Positions 17,963 to 25,820 of a DNA stretch of 64,000 nucleotides are shown here, piece by piece. Every line of letters starts with the position of its first letter. Positions within the stretch are counted from its first letter, which is position 1. Under the pieces are notes generated by a model that saw nothing but the letters and a program-made list of their open reading frames with translations, did not search any database and was not told where the DNA came from. The stretch is from contig JAHHGV010000023.1 of the NCBI GenBank assembly GCA_019359695.1, positions 62,001 through 126,000 on the forward strand, given 5' to 3'. Position numbers and translations under genes: made by a program. The DNA comes from Brasilonema angustatum HA4187-MV1. Lineage in GTDB: Bacteria > Cyanobacteriota > Cyanobacteriia > Cyanobacteriales > Nostocaceae.

Positions 17963-18547
17963 TCACAAAATTATTTCCTTTCCTTTTTCCATCAAACGGA
18001 CTTCCTTAATACTCCATTGAGAATTACTTAATAAAGTTTTGCGAAGACTGCCAAACAGAGCAAACTGCTCACAGTCTGAAAGAGAAGTGAATTGACGCCC
18101 GGAATTGGGGGGTATTCGTAAATCAACTGTTGCAACTCCACCTTTAACAGTGACACGATACCCAGACAGAATAAAATCACTGCTGTTATACTGTTCTATA
18201 ATTTTACCGACTGCACCTGTCACAGGTGCTTGGGCTGAGACTGAAACTTTTTGTGGAATCAGTTCTTGACATTGAGTATCACTAGTGAACAAATTAACGT
18301 TGACAGTTTGTTTTATCACAGCACCAGAACTGGAGGAAGTCTGATTTTGGATAAGAGTTTCTTCAGTTGGTATTTGTTGTGCAGTCGGTGTAGATGTTTT
18401 GCTCTTTGTTGTACCTAGTGCTGGCGTTATACTTTCAAGATAACCAGAGGTGGAACCAAAACAACAACTGCTCAGGCTGACAATTATCCCTACAACCACA
18501 AACGAAACAACATGTTTTCTACTTAATTTTATAACTTGGTTCATCAT
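17963..18547 (-). CDS. GerMN-domain lipoprotein
   Basis: A 194-residue exported protein. The N-terminus has a hydrophobic segment (VVSFVVVGIIVSLSSCCFG) followed by a lipobox-like cysteine, so it is likely membrane-anchored in the periplasm. After a Ser/Thr/Gln-rich linker the C-terminal 115 residues form a GerMN (sporulation/spore germination) domain: VNVNLFTSDTQCQELIPQKV, GYRVTVKGGVATVDLRIPPN, FGSLRKTLLSNSQWSIKEV. Cyanobacterial GerMN lipoproteins have no settled function; a peptidoglycan-related role is suspected from the family. The gene is bracketed by two inverted copies of one MITE-like element. Confidence 0.8.
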   Translation of the reverse strand: MMNQVIKLSRKHVVSFVVVGIIVSLSSCCFGSTSGYLESITPALGTTKSKTSTPTAQQIPTEETLIQNQTSSSSGAVIKQTVNVNLFTSDTQCQELIPQKVSVSAQAPVTGAVGKIIEQYNSSDFILSGYRVTVKGGVATVDLRIPPNSGRQFTSLSDCEQFALFGSLRKTLLSNSQWSIKEVRLMEKGKEIIL

Positions 18548-18617
18548 GACTATTGCCCCTGGGTTTTGCTATTGACTACACCGATATGACAATGCAATCC
18601 GTAGAAGGTTTGAGGTT

Positions 18618-18750
18618 TATATAGGACTCCTATTTGATTTTTTAAAAAAACTCCGTACGCTTTTATTGCTTCTTAAGCGTTCCCTGTTCCCTGTTAAGCG
18701 TTCCCTGGCTCTACTTTGTCAATTCACGCTCATCAAACCGGATTCCTATA
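18618..18750. mobile_element. MITE-like element, copy B (inverted relative to copy A)
   Basis: A 133-bp element with imperfect terminal inverted repeats: the left end TATAGGACTCCTATTTGAT and the right end ATCAAACCGGATTCCTATA. It carries an extra internal GTTCCCTG repeat tract compared with copy A. Another isolated right end of this family is at 23153-23172. Confidence 0.75.
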
Positions 18751-18883
18751 AGTCTTTTTCCTTGAGAGCTTTTTTGGTAATCATGAAGTCATTCTCAAAC
18801 GCGATGTTGTAGAATTTCGCGAATAAAGCTATCAAAACCAATTCTTTGTAAAAAGCGTGCGCTTTTTCATCAGAGTTAGCCCT

Positions 18884-20026
18884 TCACGATTGTACCTTTG
18901 GAATCAATCCTTCAATTCCTTCTACATACCAATCCATTGCAAGTTGTTCCCTATCACTCAACACCTGACCGTTCGGGACTCGCAGCACACCGTTTTGGTC
19001 TTTCACCGGACCATCAAAAGGATGTGCTGCACCCCTAATAAACTCATCACGCTTCGCCATCACCAATTGTTGAACATCTTGAGGAATTACAGGATTCAAG
19101 GGCGAAATATCCACCATTTCTTGGGCTATTCCATACCAAACTTCTTCAGACTTCCAAGTACCATTGATCACAGCCAAGGCTTGCTCTGTATAAAATTTAC
19201 CCCATTTATTCAGAACTGACGTTAAACAAGCTTTTGCACCAAACCTACTCATATCAGTGTTGTAGCCAAAAGCGTAAATACCCTTTTCCTCTGCTAGTTG
19301 AATGGGTGCAGCAGAGTTAGTATCTTGTGTTAGGACGTCTGCACCTAAGTTAACCAGAGTTTGGGCTGCTTCTCTTTCTTTGGCTGGATCATACCAACTC
19401 TCTACCCAGACCACTCTTACTTTTGCTTTTGGATTCGTCTTCCGCAGTCCTTGCGTAAACGCGCCTATCCCTCGAATCACTTCAGGAATTGGGTATGAAG
19501 CAACAAAACCAATCACATTCGATTTTGTCATTTTACCAGCAATCATGCCAGTTAAGTATCGCGGTTCTTCAAAGCGTCCCAGATAGGTACCGACATTTGT
19601 AACGCGTTTGGGTCCACTACATTGCTCAAAACGAACATTGGGAAAATCTTTTGCTACTTCAAAAGTTGGGTTCATGTAGCTAAAAGAAGTCGCAAAAATT
19701 AACTTATTACCTTCTAACGCCAATTGACGAAGAACCCTCTGGGCGTCAGCATCTTCACTAACATTTTCTAAAAAAGTGGTTTTCACCCTTTGCTGAAGAT
19801 TTGCCTCCATTTCTCTGCGACCTAAATCGTGGGCATAAGTCCACCCAGCTTCACCTATAGGTCCAACGTAGATAAATCCTACCTTAAGAACTTCGTTCGC
19901 CGCCATAGGTGAAGCTGGGACAGGTACTTCACCCTGTGGTTGAAATTTACCGCCTTGGTTACAGCCGGCAAATGTAAAGCTAGTTCCTGCTAAAGTGGCA
20001 TACTTTAGAAACTTACGACGCTCCAT
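18884..20026 (-). CDS. BMP-family ABC transporter substrate-binding lipoprotein
   Basis: A 380-residue periplasmic binding protein. It begins with MERRKFLKYATLAGTSFTFA and a lipobox cysteine at about residue 22, so it is an export signal followed by lipid anchoring. The mature part matches the Bmp/Med (PnrA-like) family: VLKVGFIYVGPIGEAGWTYA, AKDFPNVRFEQCSG, VIGFVASYPIPEVIRGIGAF, KWGKFYTEQALAVINGTWKS. Members bind purine nucleosides or related ligands for an ABC importer. The permease and ATPase genes are not in this window. No neighbour suggests a different ligand. Confidence 0.88.
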   Translation of the reverse strand: MERRKFLKYATLAGTSFTFAGCNQGGKFQPQGEVPVPASPMAANEVLKVGFIYVGPIGEAGWTYAHDLGRREMEANLQQRVKTTFLENVSEDADAQRVLRQLALEGNKLIFATSFSYMNPTFEVAKDFPNVRFEQCSGPKRVTNVGTYLGRFEEPRYLTGMIAGKMTKSNVIGFVASYPIPEVIRGIGAFTQGLRKTNPKAKVRVVWVESWYDPAKEREAAQTLVNLGADVLTQDTNSAAPIQLAEEKGIYAFGYNTDMSRFGAKACLTSVLNKWGKFYTEQALAVINGTWKSEEVWYGIAQEMVDISPLNPVIPQDVQQLVMAKRDEFIRGAAHPFDGPVKDQNGVLRVPNGQVLSDREQLAMDWYVEGIEGLIPKVQS

Positions 20027-20407
20027 AAATAGAATATTAAGATATTGCCGCTCCTAGCGTGTCCTATAGTAACAGAAATTGCCGTAATTACAATCACGTG
20101 TGAACTCGTGTAAATTGCTAATTTCATTGGTTTACTCGGTAGCAAAATGTGCATTTCCACTGTATAGGAATCACGTATTGCTCAATCAACACAAATATGT
20201 AATTAGTTAGATTGACAATGCGATGTGCCGCTATGCCGCAGCAAAGCGATGGCATAGCCTGCCCTATACCCCAACAAAGCGGAGCTTTGTTACCCTGAGC
20301 TTCGCTCAGGGGGAGGGCAGTTCTCCAAACTGCCCTCCGGGCATGTACGGGCGATCGCCAATATTGTCAATCAACCATGATTCCCCTGGCTACTCCAGGT
20401 GTTATCT
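20027..20407. repeat. Intergenic region with four consecutive perfect stem-loops
   Basis: No gene is seen. Between 20230 and 20337 there are four short perfect hairpins in a row: GCTATGCC/GGCATAGC (20230-20237, 20251-20258), AACAAAGC/GCTTTGTT (20273-20280, 20284-20291), CCCTGAGC/GCTCAGGG (20293-20300, 20304-20311) and GAGGGCAGTT/AACTGCCCTC (20313-20322, 20328-20337). They lie 70 bases upstream of the acyl-CoA ligase start. Confidence 0.7.
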
Positions 20408-21940
20408 ATGAATATATTTGAGCTTTTAGCAGGGGAAGACGATCATCCAGCCTTGGTTGCACCAGAGGGATCAACACTCACTTATAAGCAACTGCGTGAG
20501 AACGTCGTCGAACTGGTATCTCAACTCAACAGTTTTGGTTTGCAACGGGGCGATAGCTTCGCTGCTGCGCTCCGCGCAGATCGTATCGCCATTGCCATGT
20601 CAAACGGGGTACCTATGGTACTCAGCTTTCTTGCGGCGGCTTTATGTGGTACTGCAGCACCACTCAATCCAAAATACAAGCAAGAAGAATTTGGCTTTTA
20701 CTACGAAGATACTCAGGCAAAAGCGTTGATTACGCTGCCTGACGTGCCAGAAGCCGCAATTGCCGCTGCTACGCCCGACATGATACACATTCATGCTCAG
20801 GTTACCGAGAACGGCACATTAAGCTTTGAATTTGTGAAACCAGCTTCCGAGGAAGGGAAATCCTTGGGCAATCAAAAGTTTCCCGACTCCGACGATGTGG
20901 CGATGATTCTGCACACCAGCGGTACCACGAGTCGTCCCAAGCGAGTCCCGATTCGGCATCGTAACTTGATTGCTTCTGCTAATAATATTATCGGTGCATA
21001 CTCACTTTCGCCAGCTGACACGACACTCTGTTTTATGCCTTTGTTCCACATTCACGGGCTGGTGGGGTGTATGCTGGCAACTCTGGCATCTGGCGGAACG
21101 CTCGTTATACCCGATGGTTTCAATGCTCTAAGTTTCTGGAAACTGGTGGAAACTTATAAACCCACTTGGTACTCGGCTGCACCTACCATGCACCAAACAA
21201 TCCTAGCGCGAGCTAGCCGCAACGAAGCCATTATCAAAGCGAACCGCTTCCGCTTCATTCGCTCTAGCAGCGCTCCCCTTGCCCCTGTGATTATCGAACA
21301 AATGGAAGCAACGCTCAATGCTCCTGTCTTAGAATCTTACAGCATGACCGAAGCTGCTCACTTGATGGCGACTAATCCGCTACCGCCTAAAGTACGTAAA
21401 CCGGGCACGGTTGGCTATGGCTTTGGTGTGGAAGTCGGTATTATGGACGAAGATGGCAATTTACTGCCTCAAGGAAGCTTGGGCGAAGTTGTGGTAAAAG
21501 GACCAAATGTAATTGATGGCTACGAGAATAACCCACAAGCTAATGCGACTGCTTTTGTGAATGGTTGGTTCCGTACTGGCGATCAGGGGACACTGGATGC
21601 TGACGGGTATCTGCGCCTGACTGGACGGATTAAGGAATTAATTAACCGAGGCGGTGAAAAAATTTCCCCACTAGAAGTGGATGATATACTGCTGCGCCAT
21701 CCTGCAGTTGCTGAAGCCCTTGCTTTTGCCGTACCTCATAAATCCTTGGGAGAAGATATTCACGCGGCTGTCGTCCTTAAGGGTGAAACCAGCGAAAAAG
21801 AACTTTTGGCTTACTGTGCAAGCCTATTGGCAGACTTCAAAGTCCCTAACCAAATTCACATTTTAGATGAACTACCCCGTGGAGCGACAGGGAAGTTGCA
21901 ACGGTTGAATATGGCGAAGTTGCTGAAGATAGGGGAGTAA
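20408..21940 (+). CDS. AMP-dependent acyl-CoA synthetase (oxalyl-CoA synthetase-like)
   Basis: A 510-residue adenylate-forming ligase that activates a carboxylic acid with ATP and transfers it to CoA. Core motifs are clear: LHTSGTTSRPKRVPI (A3), YSMTEAAH (A5), WFRTGDQG (A7), GRIKELINRGGEKISP (A8) and RGATGKLQR (A10 with the catalytic Lys). The compact size and the LHTSGTTSRPK motif resemble plant AAE3/yeast Pcs60 oxalyl-CoA synthetases, so a small dicarboxylate is a possible substrate. I start at the ATG at 20408; an in-frame GTG lies 9 bases upstream. The reductase gene follows after 7 bases, so the two form an operon. Confidence 0.85.
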   Translation: MNIFELLAGEDDHPALVAPEGSTLTYKQLRENVVELVSQLNSFGLQRGDSFAAALRADRIAIAMSNGVPMVLSFLAAALCGTAAPLNPKYKQEEFGFYYEDTQAKALITLPDVPEAAIAAATPDMIHIHAQVTENGTLSFEFVKPASEEGKSLGNQKFPDSDDVAMILHTSGTTSRPKRVPIRHRNLIASANNIIGAYSLSPADTTLCFMPLFHIHGLVGCMLATLASGGTLVIPDGFNALSFWKLVETYKPTWYSAAPTMHQTILARASRNEAIIKANRFRFIRSSSAPLAPVIIEQMEATLNAPVLESYSMTEAAHLMATNPLPPKVRKPGTVGYGFGVEVGIMDEDGNLLPQGSLGEVVVKGPNVIDGYENNPQANATAFVNGWFRTGDQGTLDADGYLRLTGRIKELINRGGEKISPLEVDDILLRHPAVAEALAFAVPHKSLGEDIHAAVVLKGETSEKELLAYCASLLADFKVPNQIHILDELPRGATGKLQRLNMAKLLKIGE

Positions 21941-21947
21941 TAAAAAA

Positions 21948-22928
21948 ATGAAAATCTGTATTGTTGGCGCGGGTGCTATTGGTGGTTATTTGGGAGCAAA
22001 GTTAGCCCTCTCTGGCAATGAGGTGACGCTGATTGCTCGTGGTGCTCATTTAGAAGCAATTCAAAAAAATGGGCTGAAACTGATTATGGCAGATGGCTCA
22101 ACCCAGATAGCTACCCCAAGTTTGGCAACTAGTGATATGAGTCAAGCCGAACCTCAGGATGTGGTGATTTTGGCTGTTAAGACTACGAGTGTGGCGGCGA
22201 TCGCTCCCAATCTCCCCTCTCTCTATAAACCTGAAACAATGGTAGTGACAGCTCAGAATGGCATTCCCTGGTGGTACTTTCGCAAGCACGGCGGCGAGTA
22301 TGAAGGAACTGCGATTCAATCTGTAGATCCGGATGGTACCATTGAAGCTCATATTAATGTTGAGCGCGTGATTGGTTGTGTGGTTTACCCAGCAGCTGAG
22401 ATAGTTGAACCAGGTGTGATTAAACATATTGAGGGCGATCGCTTCAGTTTGGGTGAAATCGATGCTTCTAAAACCGAACGAATTCAGTTGTTAGCGCAAG
22501 CTTTGAAGTCAGCAGGTTTGAAAGCACCCATACGCACTCAAATCCGCACTGATCTGTGGGTGAAGTTGTGGGGGAACGTAGCGTTTAATCCCATCAGCGC
22601 CTTGACTGGTGCAACACTCGATCATATTTGCCAGTACCCTTTGACTCGCGAACTAGCAAAACAGATGATGAGCGAAGCACAGGCGATCGCCCAAAAGCTA
22701 GGAATTGATTTTGGCATCACCTTGGATCAGCGAATTGAGGGTGCCCAAAAAGTTGGTGCTCACAAAACTTCGATGTTGCAGGATGTTGAAGCGTTTCGTC
22801 CAACAGAAGTGGATGCGATCATTGGTGCTGTCGCAGAACTGGGAAGACTGACGCAAACTCCCACTCCCCATATTAATGCTATCTATGCCAGTGTTAAGTT
22901 GCTGGAGAAAACCCACATGGGGAACTAG
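21948..22928 (+). CDS. panE: 2-dehydropantoate 2-reductase (ketopantoate reductase family)
   Basis: A 326-residue NADPH-dependent reductase of the ApbA/PanE family, which converts ketopantoate to pantoate in pantothenate and CoA synthesis. The Rossmann loop is IVGAGAIGGYLGAKLALSG at residues 4-22; LAVKTTSVAAIAPNL, VTAQNGIPWW and LWVKLWGNVAFNPISALTG carry the family features including the catalytic Lys. Its coupling with an acyl-CoA ligase links it loosely to CoA chemistry; many paralogs in this family act on other 2-oxo acids, so the substrate is not certain. The stop codon lies inside the left end of a MITE-like element. Confidence 0.85.
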   Translation: MKICIVGAGAIGGYLGAKLALSGNEVTLIARGAHLEAIQKNGLKLIMADGSTQIATPSLATSDMSQAEPQDVVILAVKTTSVAAIAPNLPSLYKPETMVVTAQNGIPWWYFRKHGGEYEGTAIQSVDPDGTIEAHINVERVIGCVVYPAAEIVEPGVIKHIEGDRFSLGEIDASKTERIQLLAQALKSAGLKAPIRTQIRTDLWVKLWGNVAFNPISALTGATLDHICQYPLTRELAKQMMSEAQAIAQKLGIDFGITLDQRIEGAQKVGAHKTSMLQDVEAFRPTEVDAIIGAVAELGRLTQTPTPHINAIYASVKLLEKTHMGN

Positions 22929-23027
22929 TACTCCAAGGCGTAAATTCGGTTAGGGTGTAAATATAGACTTTTAAGGGGAAGCGTTTGGCAGTATAACCCT
23001 ATCTAAACTTACGCCGCACTGTACTAG
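22925..23027. mobile_element. 103-bp MITE-like element, copy 1
   Basis: The element begins CTAGTACTCCAAGGCG and ends CGCCGCACTGTACTAG, with imperfect 32-bp terminal inverted repeats (CTAGTAC, GGCGTAA and TAGGGT are shared by both ends). A nearly identical copy is at 25295-25397, with only two base differences seen. No coding capacity. Its first bases provide the TAG stop of the ketopantoate reductase gene. Confidence 0.8.
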
Positions 23028-23152
23028 TGGGTACGGCCACAGCTGCGCAAGAGCGGGCACGGCCCCGTGCCGAACGGAGACTCACCTGTTAAGAGTTAGT
23101 ATGGCTATGGCTGACGCCACGCAAGCGCGCCTAAAGCCACGCAAGCGAACAC

Positions 23153-23172
23153 CAAATCAAACCGGATTCCTA
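23153..23172. mobile_element. Solo end of the TATAGGAATCCGGTTTGAT element family
   Basis: ATCAAACCGGATTCCTATA matches the right end of the MITE-like copy at 18618-18750. The opposite end is not evident here, so this is a fragment. The 60 bases before it carry a separate repeat with CCACGCAAGCG motifs. Confidence 0.5.
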
Positions 23173-23209
23173 TATATCAAAGTAATTTAATAGGCAAAAT
23201 GGAGACATA

Positions 23210-24118
23210 ATGGCGTTTAAAACTCCAAAAAGAATCGGAACGCATAATTTAGAATCTGTACAACGTTCGCTCATCAAGCCAGATCTTTTGAATCTTTCTG
23301 GTAGTGGTTCCATGCTCAATGGAGTTATCATTGAACGTAATCTTGATGTGCCAAATGTTGAGCTTAATAACACGTCAGCCAAAGCAGCGAAACACGTCAT
23401 AGTGGTTCATTCCAGAAGTTCTGCTAGTTTGGAATGGAAAATTGATGGTAGCCACAAAACATCGCTTTTCTCGGCAGGGGATACAGTTATCAATCCAGCA
23501 GGTCTTTTTGTTGCCCCACGCTGGAGTGCAGAGGTCGAGATACTCTTGCTAGGGATAGATCCCGTCTTCATGACTCGAATTGCAGAACAAATGAATCGTC
23601 ATAGCGGGTTAGAACTGATACCACGCTTTCAGTTTAGGGATGAACTGCTACGTTCATTAGCGCTCAACTTAATTGCTGAGTTCGAGCAGGACATACCCCC
23701 TGATCCTGTTTACGCTGAATTCCTAACTCATACGCTGATTGCACATCTGATAAGATGGTATTCAGTTGCAGGAAGCAAGGCGCTACCAGCAAACAAGGGA
23801 TTGTCAGTATCTAAAGTTGCATTAGTGAAAGACTATATTAATGAGCATCTGAGCGAAGTACTTTCATTAGAAGTGCTTGCAACTGTAGTAGACCTAAGTC
23901 CTTCTCATTTTATGACTCTTTTTAAGCTATCTACTGGGCTGGCTCCACACCAGTATGTGATAGCGCAACGTATCGAAAAAGCGAAAGCATTGCTGACGCA
24001 AACCAGGCTATCGATCTCAGACATTGCTAGCCAGACGGGATTCGCCGACCAAAGCCATCTAACTCGTCTGATGCGCCGCCACACAGGGTTAACACCTAAA
24101 GCATTACGAGGTGGCTGA
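23210..24118 (+). CDS. AraC-family transcription regulator
   Basis: A 302-residue regulator. The N-terminal 190 residues are a cupin-like sensor region (HVIVVHSRSSASLEWKIDGS, SAGDTVINPAGLFVAPRWSA). The C-terminal 100 residues are an AraC double helix-turn-helix: LSLEVLATVVDLSPSHFMTL and ISDIASQTGFADQSHLTRLM. The start has GGAG 6 bases upstream. The next gene, an SDR, follows after 122 bases on the same strand, so it may be the target. The two are flanked by the two copies of the 103-bp MITE, which suggests they were moved or shuffled as a block. Confidence 0.9.
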   Translation: MAFKTPKRIGTHNLESVQRSLIKPDLLNLSGSGSMLNGVIIERNLDVPNVELNNTSAKAAKHVIVVHSRSSASLEWKIDGSHKTSLFSAGDTVINPAGLFVAPRWSAEVEILLLGIDPVFMTRIAEQMNRHSGLELIPRFQFRDELLRSLALNLIAEFEQDIPPDPVYAEFLTHTLIAHLIRWYSVAGSKALPANKGLSVSKVALVKDYINEHLSEVLSLEVLATVVDLSPSHFMTLFKLSTGLAPHQYVIAQRIEKAKALLTQTRLSISDIASQTGFADQSHLTRLMRRHTGLTPKALRGG

Positions 24119-24240
24119 AGCCGCAACGTATAAAATTGTTGGAATCTTCCAAAGGTCATGATTTTGTTCAAGATTTTGCCATCGCCAGACTTCTATAATT
24201 TTGTGCGACTCATAGTTAACAACCCATTAAGGAAGAAGAT

Positions 24241-25011
24241 ATGACTTATCAATCACTCCAAGGAAAAGTTGCTATCGTGGGCGGTGGAGCGAAAAACTTA
24301 GGAGGACTCATCAGTAAAATGCTGGCGGACCAGGGTGCCAAGATTGTCGTCCATTACAACAGTGTTTCTTCCAAAGCCACAGCCGACCAAATGGTGGCAA
24401 CGATCAAGGCAGTGGGGTCGGATGCCTTCGCCATTCAGGGTGATCTAACTCAGGTTTCCAATGTCACCCAGTTATTTGATGCAGCAATTCAGCACTTTGG
24501 TCAGGTAGATATTGCTATCAATACTGCCGGAATGGTGATTAAGAAGCCATTCACCGAAATTTCTGAGCAAGACTATGACCAAATCTTCGCCATCAATGCC
24601 AAAGCTGCATTCTTTTTTATGCAAGAAGCAGGTAAGCGCCTTACTGATGGTGGCAAGATTTGCACCATTGTCACGTCGCTGCTCGCAGCTTTCACGGGCT
24701 ACTATTCAATTTATGCAGGCAGTAAGGCTCCGGTAGAACACTTCACTCGTGCTGCCTCTAAAGAGTTCGGTTCTCGTGGGATATCGGTAACGGCAGTCGC
24801 GCCTGGACCGATGGAAACCCCGTTCTTTTATGGTCAAGAAACTACTGAGTCGGCTGCTTATCATCAGGCAGCAGCAGACTTGAGCAAGTTTACCAAGACT
24901 GGCTTAACTGACATCAATGATATCGCGCCGCTTGTGCTGTTTTTGGTCACCGATGGATGGTGGATCACAGGACAGACTATCTTTGCCAACGGCGGTTACA
25001 CGACGCGGTAA
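24241..25011 (+). CDS. Short-chain dehydrogenase/reductase
   Basis: A 256-residue SDR-family oxidoreductase. The cofactor loop is unusual (GGGAKNLGG instead of TGxxxGxG), but NTAG (94-97), Ser146, Tyr158 and Lys162 (YAGSK) are conserved and the C-terminus WWITGQTIFANGGYTTR is typical of 3-oxoacyl-ACP reductase-like members. The ATG is preceded by AAGGAAG. It is presumably controlled by the AraC regulator immediately upstream. The substrate is not readable. Confidence 0.88.
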   Translation: MTYQSLQGKVAIVGGGAKNLGGLISKMLADQGAKIVVHYNSVSSKATADQMVATIKAVGSDAFAIQGDLTQVSNVTQLFDAAIQHFGQVDIAINTAGMVIKKPFTEISEQDYDQIFAINAKAAFFFMQEAGKRLTDGGKICTIVTSLLAAFTGYYSIYAGSKAPVEHFTRAASKEFGSRGISVTAVAPGPMETPFFYGQETTESAAYHQAAADLSKFTKTGLTDINDIAPLVLFLVTDGWWITGQTIFANGGYTTR

Positions 25012-25215
25012 ATTACAGATGTTCATCGCCCTCAGGGTGTGGCAGTCGTTCTATGTGACCGACCTGTCTAATGCGATAAGCCAGAGGACTTCGGCGTGAG
25101 CGCGATCCCTGAGCTTGCCGAAGGGCAGTCGTTCGCGCAGCGTGCGCTTTGCGCATACGCTTGACGCTCCGCGTATCGCGCACATATTCTAAATATTGCT
25201 TCATAACATCATAGT
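25012..25215. other. Intergenic region with GCGC-rich repeats
   Basis: No confident gene. A 63-codon minus-strand frame exists, but its centre consists of palindromic repeat DNA (GCGCAGCGTGCGCTTTGCGC near 25136), so I do not call it. Confidence 0.4.
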
Positions 25216-25294
25216 CGGATTTTTGACTGCTTCTACGAACTCAATAAAGAGCGCTCTGGTACCTCTGGGGGTTCTGGATTGGGATTGGCAATTG
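25216..25294 (+). pseudogene. Relic of a histidine kinase ATPase domain, cut by a MITE
   Basis: One frame reads RIFDCFYELNKERSGTSG and then GSGLGLAI, which is the F box and G2 box of a histidine kinase HATPase domain. Upstream sequence no longer encodes a kinase, and the frame runs into the MITE-like element starting at 25295 immediately after GLAI. It is therefore a remnant of about 26 codons. Confidence 0.6.
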
Positions 25295-25397
25295 CTAGTA
25301 CTCCAAAGCGTAAATTCGGTTAGGGTGTAAATATGGACTTTTAAGGGGAAGCGTTTGGCAGTATAACCCTATCTAAACTTACGCCGCACTGTACTAG
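25295..25397. mobile_element. 103-bp MITE-like element, copy 2
   Basis: Same orientation and length as the copy at 22925-23027, with the CTAGTAC ends. It sits directly on the truncated end of the histidine kinase relic. Confidence 0.8.
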
Positions 25398-25626
25398 TGC
25401 TCTCACAACCCAAAATTGCCGGGTTAAGGCAAGCTGGGGAAGTAGGGGAAGTAGGGGAGGCAGTGCGTTGCGGAGAGCAGCGCCTTGCGGGGGTTCCCCT
25501 CGTTGTGGCGACTGCGGGAGGTTTCCTCCGTTGTAGCACCTGCCGTGAAGCTGGGGGAGAGTAAAAATTTTTTCACCTCATCTACCCCTCAAAGTTGATG
25601 TAGTGGACTACTAGAAAAATATTGGG
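25398..25626. repeat. Repeat-derived intergenic DNA
   Basis: GGGGAAGTAGGGGAAGTAGG tandem units at about 25435-25460 are followed by GC-rich repeat DNA (GCGGGGGTTCCCCTCGTTGT, GGGAGGTTTCCTCCG hairpins) of the kind also found near 9500. No gene is seen. Confidence 0.55.
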
Positions 25627-25746
25627 CGTGGATGGCGCACAAGACGACATTTTCAGGACTTGTTTGACAAGTCTGGCTTTGAGTTAGAAAAAGTGGTTGA
25701 CATCCAAACCAACCTTTCGGCAATGGAGTTTGGTTTTGCGTCTTGA
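25627..25746 (+). pseudogene. Relic of an O-methyltransferase C-terminus
   Basis: A frame of 39 codons ending in TGA reads RGWRTRRHFQDLFDKSGFEL, then EKVVDIQTNLSAMEFGFAS. This resembles the last residues of SAM-dependent O-methyltransferases (the RTxxxFxxLFxxxGF and SxMEF pattern). No start or catalytic domain precedes it, so it is a degraded fragment. Confidence 0.45.
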
Positions 25747-25820
25747 TCTAACGCACAGAATACATGTAATTAGTGTGCAACAATACTAGGGAGATTAGAA
25801 CAAAGGAAGATTAGACAGCA

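Noticed and set aside
25013-25204. A 63-codon minus-strand frame after the SDR gene
   Set aside because: Its middle is palindromic GCGC repeat DNA and no family or ribosome site supports it.
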